Shown one piece after another: positions 1 through 8,986 of a DNA stretch of 34,607 nucleotides. Each line of letters starts with the position of its first letter. The first letter of the stretch is position 1. The stretch is taken from the NCBI GenBank assembly GCA_945923475.1, contig CAMELE010000021.1, forward strand, positions 1 to 34,607, read 5' to 3'. This DNA comes from an uncultured Mollicutes bacterium. GTDB taxonomy: Bacteria > Bacillota_I > Bacilli_A > Acholeplasmatales > Anaeroplasmataceae. Under the pieces are notes generated by a model. It was not told the DNA's origin and searched no databases. It worked only from the letters and a program-made list of their open reading frames with translations. A program made the translations under genes and the position numbers.

Positions 1-13
1 GAGAAAAATAAAA

Positions 14-3000
14 ATGAATAGAGGTTTAAAACAATATACGAAGCAATTAACACAAACTGTAGGGAATGCAGGCAGTGTTAATGTAAATTTAAATAAGGAT
101 GATGCGAATTTAATCGCAGAACTGCCATTGTTAACAACATTAGGTGATTCACCTATCAGTATTGGTTTAATATATAATCATCAAAATAGAAATGAAAACG
201 GAATTTTTGGAAAAGGAATTCGACTAAATTATTATTCTAAAGTTGTATGTGGAATAGGGGAATATATTTTGAAAAATGCCGATGGTTCTGAAGATATATA
301 CTCAAATGATGAAAGCTTTAATGAGGAAACTGGCAGTAAAATAGTATACAATGAAGAGACAAATTCTAATTCTGAATATTACGAGCTAATAGATAAATAT
401 GAAAATAGTGCTATGTATGATGAGAATAGTGGGGATTATCCATTTGGGATTTATATGAAAAATGGTACACATTATTCAATATCAATGACTTCAAGTCAAA
501 AATATATTTCTAATAATAAAGGGGATATAATTAGGTTTAATACTACTAACAATTATGTAACAGAAATCCATTATTTCCATAATAATGAGGAATTGTATAT
601 GTGTAATCTTACATATAACAATGGATATTTAAGTAATATAGCTGTAAAAAAGGTTGTATGTATAGATGGAGTTGTAGATGCATATATAGAAAAGTCTAAC
701 GTTGATCTACTTTTTAGTGAATCGCTTATAGTTGTAAAAGACAATTTAAATGATTGTAAAATTGAATACACACTTCAAAATGGTAAAGTTACATCATTTA
801 CTGGTTATGTTTGTGATTTGGCAGGAGCTTATCAAGCAACGGATACAACATCAATTTCGTATGAGCAAAACAAAACAACAATTACAGTTTCGAATGGTAA
901 AAAGACGTATGTATTTTTTGATTCAAACGGTCTACCACTGTATGAAATGGATGATGATGCAAACGTAATAAAAACAGAATATGATAAGCAAACAAAGTGC
1001 CTTTTATCTCAAAGTAGTGTAATTCCAACTAAAAACCGATTAGAAAACTTATTTCCGGGTATTGGGATAGATTACTTTAATAAGAATGAAGTAAGTATCA
1101 TTCCTTATTCGATTCGACCAACATCAATGTATTATAATGCATTAGGTAATTCTGCATATAAAGTAACAGGGACAGGTAGCTTAAGCTACAGTGTTGATGT
1201 GGAGGGCTTAGGGACAGATAACATTACATTAGTATTATTTGGTAAGCAATTAACACCATATACAGACACATCAAATGTTGAGGTTGTTTTAGAAGCTGAT
1301 AGTACATGTAGAAAATGTTTTAAAAAAGAAGTGATTGATGATAACTTTGATTTAGTAGTTTTAGGAATGAAGGCATTATCTACATATAAAAAAGTAAAGG
1401 TAACAATTAATTTAAAGGGGAATTCATCAATTATTTTAGGTGGGCTTCAAGTATTAAAAAAAGATTTTGGTTCATTCTATGAATATGATGCAAACGGAAA
1501 TAACTTATCAAAAGAGACTGGTTATGGTTCTATTCAATCATCCTATAATGAATCGAATATGTTAACAGGAGTAGTTGGGGCGGATTCTGCCATTTGTGGT
1601 TTTAAGTATGATGATAAAGGAAATCTTATAGATGTTAGTTTCCCTTACTGGGTAATGAAAAATAATACATATGATAATAACAATAATTTGACTAAATCGT
1701 TATTATTTAATTCTAATATGACTAAAATCGTAGAGAACACTAAAATGTATGATTCTGCTGGTGCATTGATTCAGGAAATGGATGCACTAGGAAATACAAC
1801 AAATTATACTTATGATGAATTTGGCAAATTAATTAAAGTAATAGATGCTTTATCAATAGTCACGGAGTATAAATATGATTTATACGATAATTTAATACAA
1901 ATAATCTACAAAAAAGGTAGAATTGAATATAATGCAAATTATACTTATGATGATAAAAATAGGTTGACTCTTGCTGATTTTAACGATGAGAAGGTCTACT
2001 CTTTTACATATAACAATTATGGAGATATTGAAGCTATTAGTTTAAATAATGAAAGATTATTTACGAATATATATGATGAAAATAGAACTTTAGTAAAACT
2101 GATATATGGAGAGAATGGTGATGGATATCGTTTTGAGTATAATTTGGACGATAGAATATCTAAGATTTATTATGTATACCCTAATGGAACAGAAAGTTTA
2201 AGATATCAATATGAATACGATGAATATAAGTGTTTGAGAGTAGTTAAGGATAAGAATAATAAAGTTTTGAAGCAACTAACATATGATAATGATTTTAATG
2301 TTGTTAATGCGAACGGGGATGGGTTTAATATAGAATATCAGTATGATAATTTGGGCAACGTTAACTTAGAGAAAAAAGAAGTGGTTCAAAAAAAGATGTA
2401 TCAGTCATATGATACAATTTCTAGGTCAAAAGGATGTTGTCCGGAAGCATTAAATAGTATTCTTTTTAATAAAACTGAATACATATCAAGTATATTTAGA
2501 GGAACAACATTCTTAAGCAATAAAAATTATGGAGTATATGCATATAATTGTTTAACTGGAGATCAAACAAAAGTAGGATACGAAAAAGACGGAATAATAC
2601 CATGTATATTTGCAAATATATCTAAACCTATATGTTACAATATGGGGAATAGTTTAAATGAATCTTCTCCTGGTGAATGTATTGGCTTTTGGTTTTATGG
2701 ATTTAGTTCAAATAGTGAGCGATATTTATTTTCAACAAAAAGTGGTAATGGTTCAGGAGAAGATAAAAGTTTAGTAGGAGTATATATTGGCAAAGACCGA
2801 AAACTTCGCCTCAAACTTATAGATTCAAATGGTAATCAATATGAACCATTAATTACAGATAACACATATAAATTAGATGAATGGAATTTTTTTAGTTTAA
2901 ATTGGGTTAATAGAAATATAGAGCAAGGTATTAATTATATATGTGAATACCAATTAACATTGAATGAAAAGATGAAAGTATTTACTAGCTCAGATTCTAA

Positions 3001-5527
3001 ATTTGATGTACATATTGCAAATCCAGCGATATTCCACATTGGATACAATGTCGCTGAAAATAGCATTTCAAAGCCTTTGAATGCACATATTACAGCTTTG
3101 ATGATTGGGAATAGAACTAATGTTACAAAAGAGGAAATGCAGGAATATTATAGATTAACTAAAGATTATTTAATTGATAATGAATATGTATCAGACGAAA
3201 TAAGAACAGTTGATTTTAGCGCTACAAATTTACATACAATTAATCAAAATATGCTTAATGATTTTGAGATTTATCCTCTTCAAAATAGTGTCACATCTCT
3301 TACAGGTAAGAAACCTATTTCATTCTCTGTTCGTAACAAAACATCATTTGATAAAGATAGAACATTTAATTTTAATAAATACATTAAACATTATTGTTAT
3401 GTAGCAGATGGCAATGATTTGGCATATAATTTTGGACTTATTGGCGATGGAACAATTATGTTGAGAGTTTATTTCGATGGAAAAAATAATCAACAATACA
3501 TTTTAGAATCAGAAGATGAGAATGGATATAATTTTAAGTTCTTTAGAAATAATAACGATGAACTAGTAATGGAATACTTATTTGGAACATATAATACAGG
3601 ATTAAAATGCTTAAATGATAAATGGTATACAATTGCGTTTTCGTATAAGTATACGTCAGATTCTGATTCATATGGTAATCCAGAGCTTGTATTTAGAGTC
3701 TTTGTAAAACCTGATGATGCAGCTGCAAATATTTATACAAAATATCTATATGGTAAAGATGGATTTGGGCTAGGAAAGACGGAAATAGGAAGATGTTTTG
3801 AGGAGTCAGAACATATGTCTTATCTTGGGTCATTTCAAACATCATATCCTCTGCTTGGTCAAATAGAAATGCTGGCAGTAAGAAACGCATATTGTGAGGA
3901 ATCAACATTAGCTTTATTAGCAGAAGAACTAAAGGATTATTCTAAGATTTCAGAATATGATGATTTTGGTATGTTGAAAAGAATTGATATCCATAGATGC
4001 GGAAGAAGTATTCTTTCAAATACATATGAATATAAAACAAGGAGTGATACTAAATATATATCTTCCCAAATAAAAAAAGAAACAATTAAGTATGGTAATT
4101 CTTCGGTTAATAGAAATTATGAAACAGATGTAGAAGGAAGAATTACAAGTGTAACAGATAATATTTTTGGTTCACATACATATGAATATGATTTGGCAGG
4201 AGAACTAATAGTAGAAGATAATACGTTCTATTGCTATGATAATAATGGTAATATCTTAACTGCAGGCAATACTACATTTACATATGATAGTACAATTAAG
4301 GATAGATTAGATACTGTTAATGGAGATAAAATATATTATTCGTTTACAGATAACTTTAAGCCTAGATTGTATAAAGGAATTGAATATCAATTTGAAGGAA
4401 GAAGATTAGTATCTTTATCTGAAGAGATGGATATTGATGAACAAAAGACTGTAGATTATACATATGATGATCAAGGATTGATTATTAAAAAAGTAGTAGG
4501 GTATTGGTATAGCGATGATAGAGATTCATATGAGGAAGTAACTAATTACTATTATGATGGTGATAGATTAATTACTGAGATTACACCATATCATAGAAAT
4601 GATTATTTATATGATGAAAATGGACAAGTATATGGATTTATTCAGGATAATAATACTAAATACTTTTATGTAAAAGATTTTATGCAAAATATATTAGGAT
4701 TAGTAGACATAAATGGTAGGCTTGTAGTAAAATATAGTTGTGATGCATATGGTAATCTTGGAACAGATATCTATTATGATAATGATGGAAATGTAACATT
4801 CAGTCAAGGTATTTATAATCCAATAAGATATAAAGGATATTATTTTGATTATGATGTAGATATGTATTATTGTAAATCTAGATTCTATGTACCAAAATGG
4901 CGTAGATGGTTGATTTATGATAGTGCTCAATATTTGGATATTGAAAATGTTGGATGTGCAAATTTATTTGCTTACTGTAATAACAATCCTGTAATGTATT
5001 CTGACGGAGACGGGCACTTTGCAATAAGTGCACTTGCTTGGATTATTGTTGGAATAGCAGCAGTTACCACCGCTGCAACGGTAACATATGGAGCAATTAC
5101 TGATACTCCAGTTGCTTTAGATTTTTCGATTTCAGGAGGTATGGGAGCTGGAATGGGTTTAAAGGTCGGTGTTTCTTTGGTAATTGATTTCAAAAATAAA
5201 AGTTTTGGTTTATATCCTCATTTTGGTTATTATGGTGGCGTTAAATGGAATGTTTTGGGATTCTCATATTCAACAGGACTTATTCAAAACTATGTTAATG
5301 AGGGAGATTATGCTGGTCCATTTATTGATTTTGGGGGAGGATATTTGATAGGGATTGATCATTGTTACGATCCTCGTTATCCTCATAGTGATACTGTTAA
5401 AGCAAATTCGATTACATTTGGCAATAATAAAGGAATTTACTATGGGCATGATTATTATTGGTATATGGGGAGTATAACATATAAAGATATTTTAAAAGCA
5501 ATAATAGGAGGAGCTATATTTTTATGA
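14..5527 (+). CDS. RHS/YD-repeat polymorphic toxin, full-length with toxin tip
   Basis: The 1,837-residue protein has an RHS architecture. The N-terminal ~490 residues are beta-rich, YD-type repeats (for example YDANGNN, YTYDEFGKL) occupy about 490-800 and 1325-1640, and two LamG/concanavalin-like segments interrupt them at about 840-1055 and 1115-1310. The RHS core lies at about 1607-1670 (motifs GYYFDYDVDMYY, NNPVMYSDGDGHF). After the core comes a ~170-residue variable tip with one hydrophobic segment and a Gly/aromatic-rich beta-like domain, presumably the toxin; I do not recognise its activity. RHS proteins encapsulate and deliver such tips to neighbouring cells. No signal peptide is visible at this start. 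The frame stays open to the window edge, so the gene may begin upstream. The 3' end overlaps the next gene by ATGA, as in toxin-immunity pairs. The junction motif has DGDG where orphan tip 1 has DPTG. Confidence 0.9.
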   Translation: MNRGLKQYTKQLTQTVGNAGSVNVNLNKDDANLIAELPLLTTLGDSPISIGLIYNHQNRNENGIFGKGIRLNYYSKVVCGIGEYILKNADGSEDIYSNDESFNEETGSKIVYNEETNSNSEYYELIDKYENSAMYDENSGDYPFGIYMKNGTHYSISMTSSQKYISNNKGDIIRFNTTNNYVTEIHYFHNNEELYMCNLTYNNGYLSNIAVKKVVCIDGVVDAYIEKSNVDLLFSESLIVVKDNLNDCKIEYTLQNGKVTSFTGYVCDLAGAYQATDTTSISYEQNKTTITVSNGKKTYVFFDSNGLPLYEMDDDANVIKTEYDKQTKCLLSQSSVIPTKNRLENLFPGIGIDYFNKNEVSIIPYSIRPTSMYYNALGNSAYKVTGTGSLSYSVDVEGLGTDNITLVLFGKQLTPYTDTSNVEVVLEADSTCRKCFKKEVIDDNFDLVVLGMKALSTYKKVKVTINLKGNSSIILGGLQVLKKDFGSFYEYDANGNNLSKETGYGSIQSSYNESNMLTGVVGADSAICGFKYDDKGNLIDVSFPYWVMKNNTYDNNNNLTKSLLFNSNMTKIVENTKMYDSAGALIQEMDALGNTTNYTYDEFGKLIKVIDALSIVTEYKYDLYDNLIQIIYKKGRIEYNANYTYDDKNRLTLADFNDEKVYSFTYNNYGDIEAISLNNERLFTNIYDENRTLVKLIYGENGDGYRFEYNLDDRISKIYYVYPNGTESLRYQYEYDEYKCLRVVKDKNNKVLKQLTYDNDFNVVNANGDGFNIEYQYDNLGNVNLEKKEVVQKKMYQSYDTISRSKGCCPEALNSILFNKTEYISSIFRGTTFLSNKNYGVYAYNCLTGDQTKVGYEKDGIIPCIFANISKPICYNMGNSLNESSPGECIGFWFYGFSSNSERYLFSTKSGNGSGEDKSLVGVYIGKDRKLRLKLIDSNGNQYEPLITDNTYKLDEWNFFSLNWVNRNIEQGINYICEYQLTLNEKMKVFTSSDSKFDVHIANPAIFHIGYNVAENSISKPLNAHITALMIGNRTNVTKEEMQEYYRLTKDYLIDNEYVSDEIRTVDFSATNLHTINQNMLNDFEIYPLQNSVTSLTGKKPISFSVRNKTSFDKDRTFNFNKYIKHYCYVADGNDLAYNFGLIGDGTIMLRVYFDGKNNQQYILESEDENGYNFKFFRNNNDELVMEYLFGTYNTGLKCLNDKWYTIAFSYKYTSDSDSYGNPELVFRVFVKPDDAAANIYTKYLYGKDGFGLGKTEIGRCFEESEHMSYLGSFQTSYPLLGQIEMLAVRNAYCEESTLALLAEELKDYSKISEYDDFGMLKRIDIHRCGRSILSNTYEYKTRSDTKYISSQIKKETIKYGNSSVNRNYETDVEGRITSVTDNIFGSHTYEYDLAGELIVEDNTFYCYDNNGNILTAGNTTFTYDSTIKDRLDTVNGDKIYYSFTDNFKPRLYKGIEYQFEGRRLVSLSEEMDIDEQKTVDYTYDDQGLIIKKVVGYWYSDDRDSYEEVTNYYYDGDRLITEITPYHRNDYLYDENGQVYGFIQDNNTKYFYVKDFMQNILGLVDINGRLVVKYSCDAYGNLGTDIYYDNDGNVTFSQGIYNPIRYKGYYFDYDVDMYYCKSRFYVPKWRRWLIYDSAQYLDIENVGCANLFAYCNNNPVMYSDGDGHFAISALAWIIVGIAAVTTAATVTYGAITDTPVALDFSISGGMGAGMGLKVGVSLVIDFKNKSFGLYPHFGYYGGVKWNVLGFSYSTGLIQNYVNEGDYAGPFIDFGGGYLIGIDHCYDPRYPHSDTVKANSITFGNNKGIYYGHDYYWYMGSITYKDILKAIIGGAIFL

Positions 5528-5943
5528 GAATAAATTCATATCCAGATAGAATAGTATTTATCTTTGGAGTTGGTATAGTTGGGTTTGTAATACTGTTATC
5601 TTTTTTAGCAACTATTACTTTAAAATTTATAGCATTTGCTGCAATTCCTTGGGCTTTTTTGGCAATTTATCTTTTTAGAAAATATGATATTATTTATATT
5701 CTTACAGAAAATAAATTTGAAATTAAATTTATGGGTAAAACTATTGTTTTGCCATTTGATGATATTACTTGTATAGAAGAGATTAGTAATTATAATAATC
5801 CAAAGTTAGAAAAAAAATATAGAATAATTACAAATCAACAAATAAGGAGAAATGTATTAATTATTCAAAATAAAAGATTTTCTGAATGGCTAAAATCGCA
5901 TAGTGATAGTTTTAAAATTATTAAACGAAATGTTATCGATTAA
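5524..5943 (+). CDS. Putative immunity protein for the RHS tip (two membrane segments plus PH-like domain)
   Basis: This 139-residue protein starts inside the RHS stop codon (ATGA overlap), so translation is probably coupled. Residues ~10-50 form two closely spaced hydrophobic helices. The remainder (~55-130) is beta-rich with a pattern typical of bacterial PH-like domains (ILTENKFEIKF, LPFDDITCIEEI). Position directly after a toxin tip is the main reason to call it immunity; the sequence itself is not a family I can name. A membrane-anchored immunity protein would suit a toxin acting at or near the membrane, but that is inference. It is followed 37 bases later by the first copy of the 163-bp repeat. 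Confidence 0.65.
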   Translation: MRINSYPDRIVFIFGVGIVGFVILLSFLATITLKFIAFAAIPWAFLAIYLFRKYDIIYILTENKFEIKFMGKTIVLPFDDITCIEEISNYNNPKLEKKYRIITNQQIRRNVLIIQNKRFSEWLKSHSDSFKIIKRNVID

Positions 5944-5979
5944 ATGTTAAATAATTACAAAATTAAATTAACATTATGT

Positions 5980-6142
5980 GTTCACATCAAGATGTATAGG
6001 ACTACGGTCTTATGCATCTTTTTTCATATTAAGGATATACATTACTCTATTCTTCAATAAATAGTTCCAAGTTTGTATCATTAAGTGTTGGCATCGAGGT
6101 GAGTCTAGATGCCACACTATACAAACTACCTATTTATTAAGA
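5980..6142 (+). repeat. 163-bp direct repeat, copy 1
   Basis: This copy matches 9590-9752 with four mismatches over 163 bases by hand alignment. The two copies lie 3,610 bp apart and bracket the three silent RHS tip cassettes. Each starts shortly after an immunity-type gene. It contains a UACG-capped hairpin followed by six T (5991-6024), and a second imperfect hairpin (about 6069-6130) with outer arms AGTTTGTAT/ATACAAACT and inner arms TGGCATC/GATGCCA. It does not look protein coding. Confidence 0.9.
5991..6024 (+). terminator. Rho-independent terminator with UACG tetraloop (repeat copy 1)
   Basis: A 12-bp stem with two G-U pairs (arms GATGTATAGGAC and GTCTTATGCATC) closes a C(UACG)G tetraloop and is followed by six T. 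The flanking AA/TT can extend the stem to 14 bp. It lies just after the immunity gene of the expressed RHS cassette and would end that transcript before the silent array. Confidence 0.75.
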
Positions 6143-6170
6143 ATTAAATGTAATATTTAAATGTATAGAA

Positions 6171-6280
6171 ATAATATAAAGACCGGAATATGCACCCAGC
6201 AGGTCTTTATAATTAAATCGTAGAAAACGAGGGATAGGTGTGGCTGTACTAATAGCCACCCTATCTCGCGTTTTAGATTA
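6171..6280 (+). other. Two intergenic hairpins upstream of the first silent cassette
   Basis: The first hairpin has 9-bp arms ATAAAGACC/GGTCTTTAT (about 6176-6210). The second is an imperfect inverted repeat at about 6224-6274: left arm AAAACGAGGGATAGG, right arm CCTATCTCGCGTTTT, with inner arms TGGCT/AGCCA. It is followed by a short T stretch. Neither matches a riboswitch I recognise. They may be remnant terminators or ends of a lost mobile element. Confidence 0.4.
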
Positions 6281-6297
6281 AATTTGAAGGTGTGAAT

Positions 6298-6486
6298 ATG
6301 GAAACAATAGTAATAATTGATAGAACCTATAATGGTAAATGTAAAATGAATGAAAAAATTTACAACTTAATCTTAAATATGATGTTAGAATATCTTTTAA
6401 ATAATCCACTAGAAGTGTATAATGATGTTGTGATTGATAAGAAAAAAGTACAAAGGATAGAAATTAACTATAATTTCTTACCATAG
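6298..6486 (+). CDS. Small hypothetical protein, possible serine-recombinase C-terminal remnant
   Basis: A 62-residue frame has a plausible ribosome binding site (GAAGG, 7 bases before ATG 6298); an in-frame GTG at 6292 is the alternative start. The last ~14 residues (KKVQRIEINYNFLP) resemble the end of large serine recombinases, which often close with an -IEIYY-F- strand. The same kind of tail sits before the other two silent RHS tips, and here the stop lies only ~24 bases before the tip junction. The first 40 residues are not recognised. It may be a genuine small gene rather than a remnant. Confidence 0.4.
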   Translation: METIVIIDRTYNGKCKMNEKIYNLILNMMLEYLLNNPLEVYNDVVIDKKKVQRIEINYNFLP

Positions 6487-7104
6487 TCTCCTTTTGAATA
6501 CTTCACACCAGTGATGTTTATGGATCCGACGGGGCATTTTGCTATTACACTGACTATGATTCTACTTGGTATGGGAATCGGAGCTAGTATAGGCGCAGGA
6601 ATTGGAGTAGGGACGTCATTATATCAAGATTACAAAGATGATGGTTCAATAAATGGAAGCATAGGTGTTGGTGGATATCTTGGCAATATTCTTGGTGGGG
6701 CAATTGCTGGTGCTGGCACTGGATTGGCTACAGTGTTAGGCGCTGGTGTTGGCACCTCCATTTTAGCTGGTAAAGGGTTGACGATTCTAGGTGTTAGTGC
6801 TACTGCAAAGGCTGCATTTGGTATTGGGGTAGGAGCATCTGCACTTGCATCCGGAGTAGGATATTCATTAAATGCAGCGATTAGTCCAAACAAAGAATGG
6901 TCTGTTTTGCAATTTATGAAGGAAATAGTAGTTGGAGGAATTAATGGAGTTCTATCGTTTGGAATTGGATTTGTAGGAGGATATACTAGCACAAGAATTC
7001 CAGGAACTAAAGTGGGGCTAAAGACGTTTGCTGTCAGAACCCTAATTGAGCAAGAACTTACCACGCCATTAAGGCTATTGTTATCTTTATTAAAAAATAT
7101 GTGA
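6484..7104 (+). pseudogene. Orphan RHS tip 1 (silent C-terminal cassette)
   Basis: The frame enters right after a stop at 6484-6486 with the residues SPFEYFTPVMFMDPTGHF, which match the RHS core end of the upstream gene (LFAYCNNNPVMYSDGDGHF). There is no RHS body in front. It continues for ~190 residues of glycine-rich hydrophobic sequence (repeated GIGAS, GAGIG, GAGTG patterns). This is the linker or pre-toxin region seen between RHS core and toxin domain, possibly with membrane-inserting helices. It then stops without a recognisable toxin domain. No ribosome binding site precedes the GTG at 6511, so it is probably silent unless recombined onto an RHS body. It is followed 11 bases later by an immunity-like gene. 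Confidence 0.75.
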
Positions 7105-7115
7105 GAAGGTGTAGT

Positions 7116-7556
7116 ATGGAAATAAATATTATTAAAGGGATTCATAAAAGAATTGCATGTGTTCAAGTAATCATTTCATTATTGTTTATTCCTATAAGTA
7201 TTATTTGGTGTGTTCAAGAGCGTAGTTTATTAAGCGTTTTTGTTTTAATTGGAGTTGTTTTTACTATTATTGTTTTCACAATATTGTTAGAAGTTGCATG
7301 TTTGCATGATGAACCACATAAGATGTTTATCGATAATTCTTCAAACAAAGTAAAACTGGTTTATAAGAATAAACAAATAGATATAGAAAATGTTATAGAA
7401 ATACGACCTGTAAATGATAAAAGATGGTTTGTTGCAATGCTTTTTGATTTTGGGTTTTATCATAACATTGTAATTCAATATGAAGAAGATAATGTAGTTA
7501 AAGAAAAACATATAGGATATGCTCCAAAATATGAATTAAGAAGAATAATTAAATAA
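7116..7556 (+). CDS. Putative immunity protein of silent cassette 1 (two membrane segments plus PH-like domain)
   Basis: This 146-residue protein starts at ATG 7116, preceded by GAGAAGGTG with correct spacing. An in-frame GTG at 7101 overlaps the previous stop and lacks its own binding site. Two hydrophobic helices at about 14-34 and 40-62 are followed by a beta-rich domain of ~80 residues (motifs KVKLVYKNKQI, IENVIEIRP). The layout matches the immunity candidate of the active cassette, although the sequences are clearly different. Unlike the orphan tip it keeps a good translation start, so it may be expressed as a stand-alone protector. Confidence 0.6.
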   Translation: MEINIIKGIHKRIACVQVIISLLFIPISIIWCVQERSLLSVFVLIGVVFTIIVFTILLEVACLHDEPHKMFIDNSSNKVKLVYKNKQIDIENVIEIRPVNDKRWFVAMLFDFGFYHNIVIQYEEDNVVKEKHIGYAPKYELRRIIK

Positions 7557-7576
7557 CAAATAAGCTTGCTTATTAC

Positions 7577-7615
7577 GACACATGAAACTAAAAAAGTTTT
7601 GTGTGTCTTTTTTTT
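7577..7615 (+). terminator. Rho-independent terminator after silent cassette 1
   Basis: Arms GACACATGAAACT and AGTTTTGTGTGTC form a 13-bp stem with two G-U pairs around an AAAAA loop, followed by eight T. It lies 20 bases after the cassette 1 immunity gene. Confidence 0.85.
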
Positions 7616-7747
7616 CGTATAGTTAAGAAAATAACTAATTATCCGCATATGGGATTGTTAGTACTTGTTATTATACTGTTGAATTTAGCTATATTCAAAA
7701 ATATAAGAAAGGACAAATAATAAAAGAAATATGTTTTAGGTATTTTT

Positions 7748-7873
7748 ATGAACAATCAAAAGATAAAAAAAACAAGCGATATAGTAATTGAAGTAATACA
7801 AGTATTTGGAGAATTAGACTTATCTAATATTTTAAAAGAATTAATTTTAAAAGAAGATGATTTAGATGTATAA
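7748..7873 (+). CDS. Small hypothetical protein, 41 residues
   Basis: A short frame opens with ATG 7748 (MNNQKIKKTSDIVIEVIQ...) and ends at TAA 7871-7873. It is charged and predicted helical, with an acidic end (KEDDLDV). It sits 40 bases upstream of the recombinase remnant and could be an accessory small gene of the same lost element. There is no strong ribosome binding site and I cannot name a family. The ~130 bases before it (7616-7747) show nothing recognisable. Confidence 0.35.
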   Translation: MNNQKIKKTSDIVIEVIQVFGELDLSNILKELILKEDDLDV

Positions 7874-7913
7874 TGAAATTAATAAGCAAGCCTATATAGT
7901 AAATGGAGGTAAA

Positions 7914-8018
7914 GTGAAAAATAATAATAAAATTACTGCATTATTATGTAGGTTATCAAAAGAAGATGGTATAATAAAGCAGAAGATAGAGATTCATTAT
8001 CGCTTTATTGGTGAATAA
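7914..8018 (+). pseudogene. Serine recombinase remnant: N-terminus fused to C-terminus by an internal deletion
   Basis: A 34-residue frame starts at GTG 7914 with a strong GGAGG 5 bases upstream. Residues 1-19 (NKITALLCRLSKEDG) match the start of resolvase-type large serine recombinases of Firmicutes elements, whose N-terminal strand usually reads ITALYCRLSRDD; the following catalytic Ser region is gone. Residues ~21-34 (KQKIEIHYRFIGE, then stop) resemble the extreme C-terminus of the same family, which commonly ends in an -IYYNFIG- strand. About 500 residues between them are missing in frame. Family assignment is from memory of the motifs. It lies 55 bases before orphan RHS tip 2. Confidence 0.6.
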
Positions 8019-8082
8019 TGAGAGGTTTTATCATTAAAATGTAAAATCCGTCCTTATTTATCTATCACTCCTGTGATGTATT
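7983..8082 (+). repeat. Recombinase-tail/tip-junction module, copy 1
   Basis: About 100 bases are shared, imperfectly, with 8987-9085. Both run from the last recombinase codons (KIEIHYRFIGE-stop here, KIEIYYSFIGK-stop there), through a non-coding stretch of 54-55 bases (AATGAGAG, TCATTAAAA, GTAAAA and TTATTTA blocks), into the RHS tip start GTGATGTATT. The conserved spacer is the natural place to look for a recombinase attachment site. Confidence 0.7.
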
Positions 8083-8510
8083 CTGATGGAGACGGGCATT
8101 TTGTTATAAGTTTGTTTTCTGCACTAACCAGTTTGGCAATAGCATTTTGTGCAACTGTAGCAGTTGCTCAAGTTGAAAAACAAACTCATTTTATTGAAAT
8201 GGTATTTGATTATATTGGTGATAGTTTTTCTTCCTTTGTTGAAAATTCTATTGTGTATTTTAAGAAGAAAGTTTATGAAAGAAAAAAAGCAGCTCCGAGA
8301 ATAAAAAAGAAAACTAAAAAAGAAGCAAAACAAGCTGCCTTTTTAAAAGGTGGAAAGAAAGAACCTATATTTCATAATGGAAAGCACGGAACACATTTTC
8401 ACCCTAATACTCCCAAATTTAAGCATTGGCATTACTATTTTGGGCTGCTATTTTGGTTGCTATTAGATGAAGAGGACGATGAAATGGAGTATTTATATGA
8501 ATGGATATGA
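8070..8510 (+). pseudogene. Orphan RHS tip 2 with intact C-terminal toxin-like domain (silent cassette)
   Basis: The frame picks up the RHS junction PVMYSDGDGHF and lacks any RHS body. Bases 8070-8103 match 4988-5021 of the full-length gene with three differences in 34. Numbered from GTG 8073: a hydrophobic helix at ~11-32, a Lys-rich helical stretch at ~64-92, and a His-rich end at ~101-123 (HNGKHGTHFHP, PKFKHWHYYF). The His cluster resembles metal-binding or nuclease-type ends of polymorphic toxins; the activity is unproven. No ribosome binding site precedes 8073 or 8076, so it looks silent. It overlaps the following immunity-like gene by 14 bases. Confidence 0.75.
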
Positions 8511-8874
8511 GAAAAGATTAATTGATGAGTATATTGTTTCAACAAAGAAAAGTAGGTTAACTTACGAACTTAATTCCACTAAAAAAAGACATGATTTTAT
8601 AATGCGATTTTGTCATGATTCAAAAAAGTATATTGAACAAAAAAGAATTGTATGTTATGGAGATTTAAAAAACACTCTTTCTATGATAACAGCGAAAGAA
8701 AATGATAGAGTTTTTGTGATATCTGATTTATATCCAGATGGTATAATGATGAATTTTAATGATATGATACTGTATTTAGAAAATGAATATATGTCAGTAA
8801 TTGCTATTACGGACTCATATGCCCTTATAAAAGAGGAAAGCGATAGTAAATCATATGCGTATTTATTAAAATAA
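8497..8874 (+). CDS. Putative immunity protein of silent cassette 2
   Basis: ATG 8497 is preceded by GGAG with 7-base spacing, giving 125 residues; in-frame ATGs at 8467 and 8479 lie deeper in the tip gene and have weaker sites. The protein is soluble and mixed helix/strand (MNGYEKRLIDEYIVS at the start, VCYGDLKNTLS midway), with no membrane segment, signal peptide or motif I can name. The 14-base overlap with the end of an RHS tip is the reason to call it immunity. A cytosolic immunity protein would fit a cytosolic toxin such as a nuclease. Confidence 0.6.
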   Translation: MNGYEKRLIDEYIVSTKKSRLTYELNSTKKRHDFIMRFCHDSKKYIEQKRIVCYGDLKNTLSMITAKENDRVFVISDLYPDGIMMNFNDMILYLENEYMSVIAITDSYALIKEESDSKSYAYLLK

Positions 8875-8986
8875 TGTGAAATGATTAGTTATATTGAACT
8901 TAATCTAAAGTAGTACATTATAATTTATAGATTAAGGTATATTAAGAAAACTACATATATTTGCTCATATACTAGGTATAAGATAG

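Noticed and set aside
6630-7166. A 178-residue minus-strand frame opposite orphan tip 1
   Set aside because: It mirrors the Gly-rich repeats (Pro/Ala-rich in antisense), has no ribosome binding site, and the + strand carries the RHS junction.
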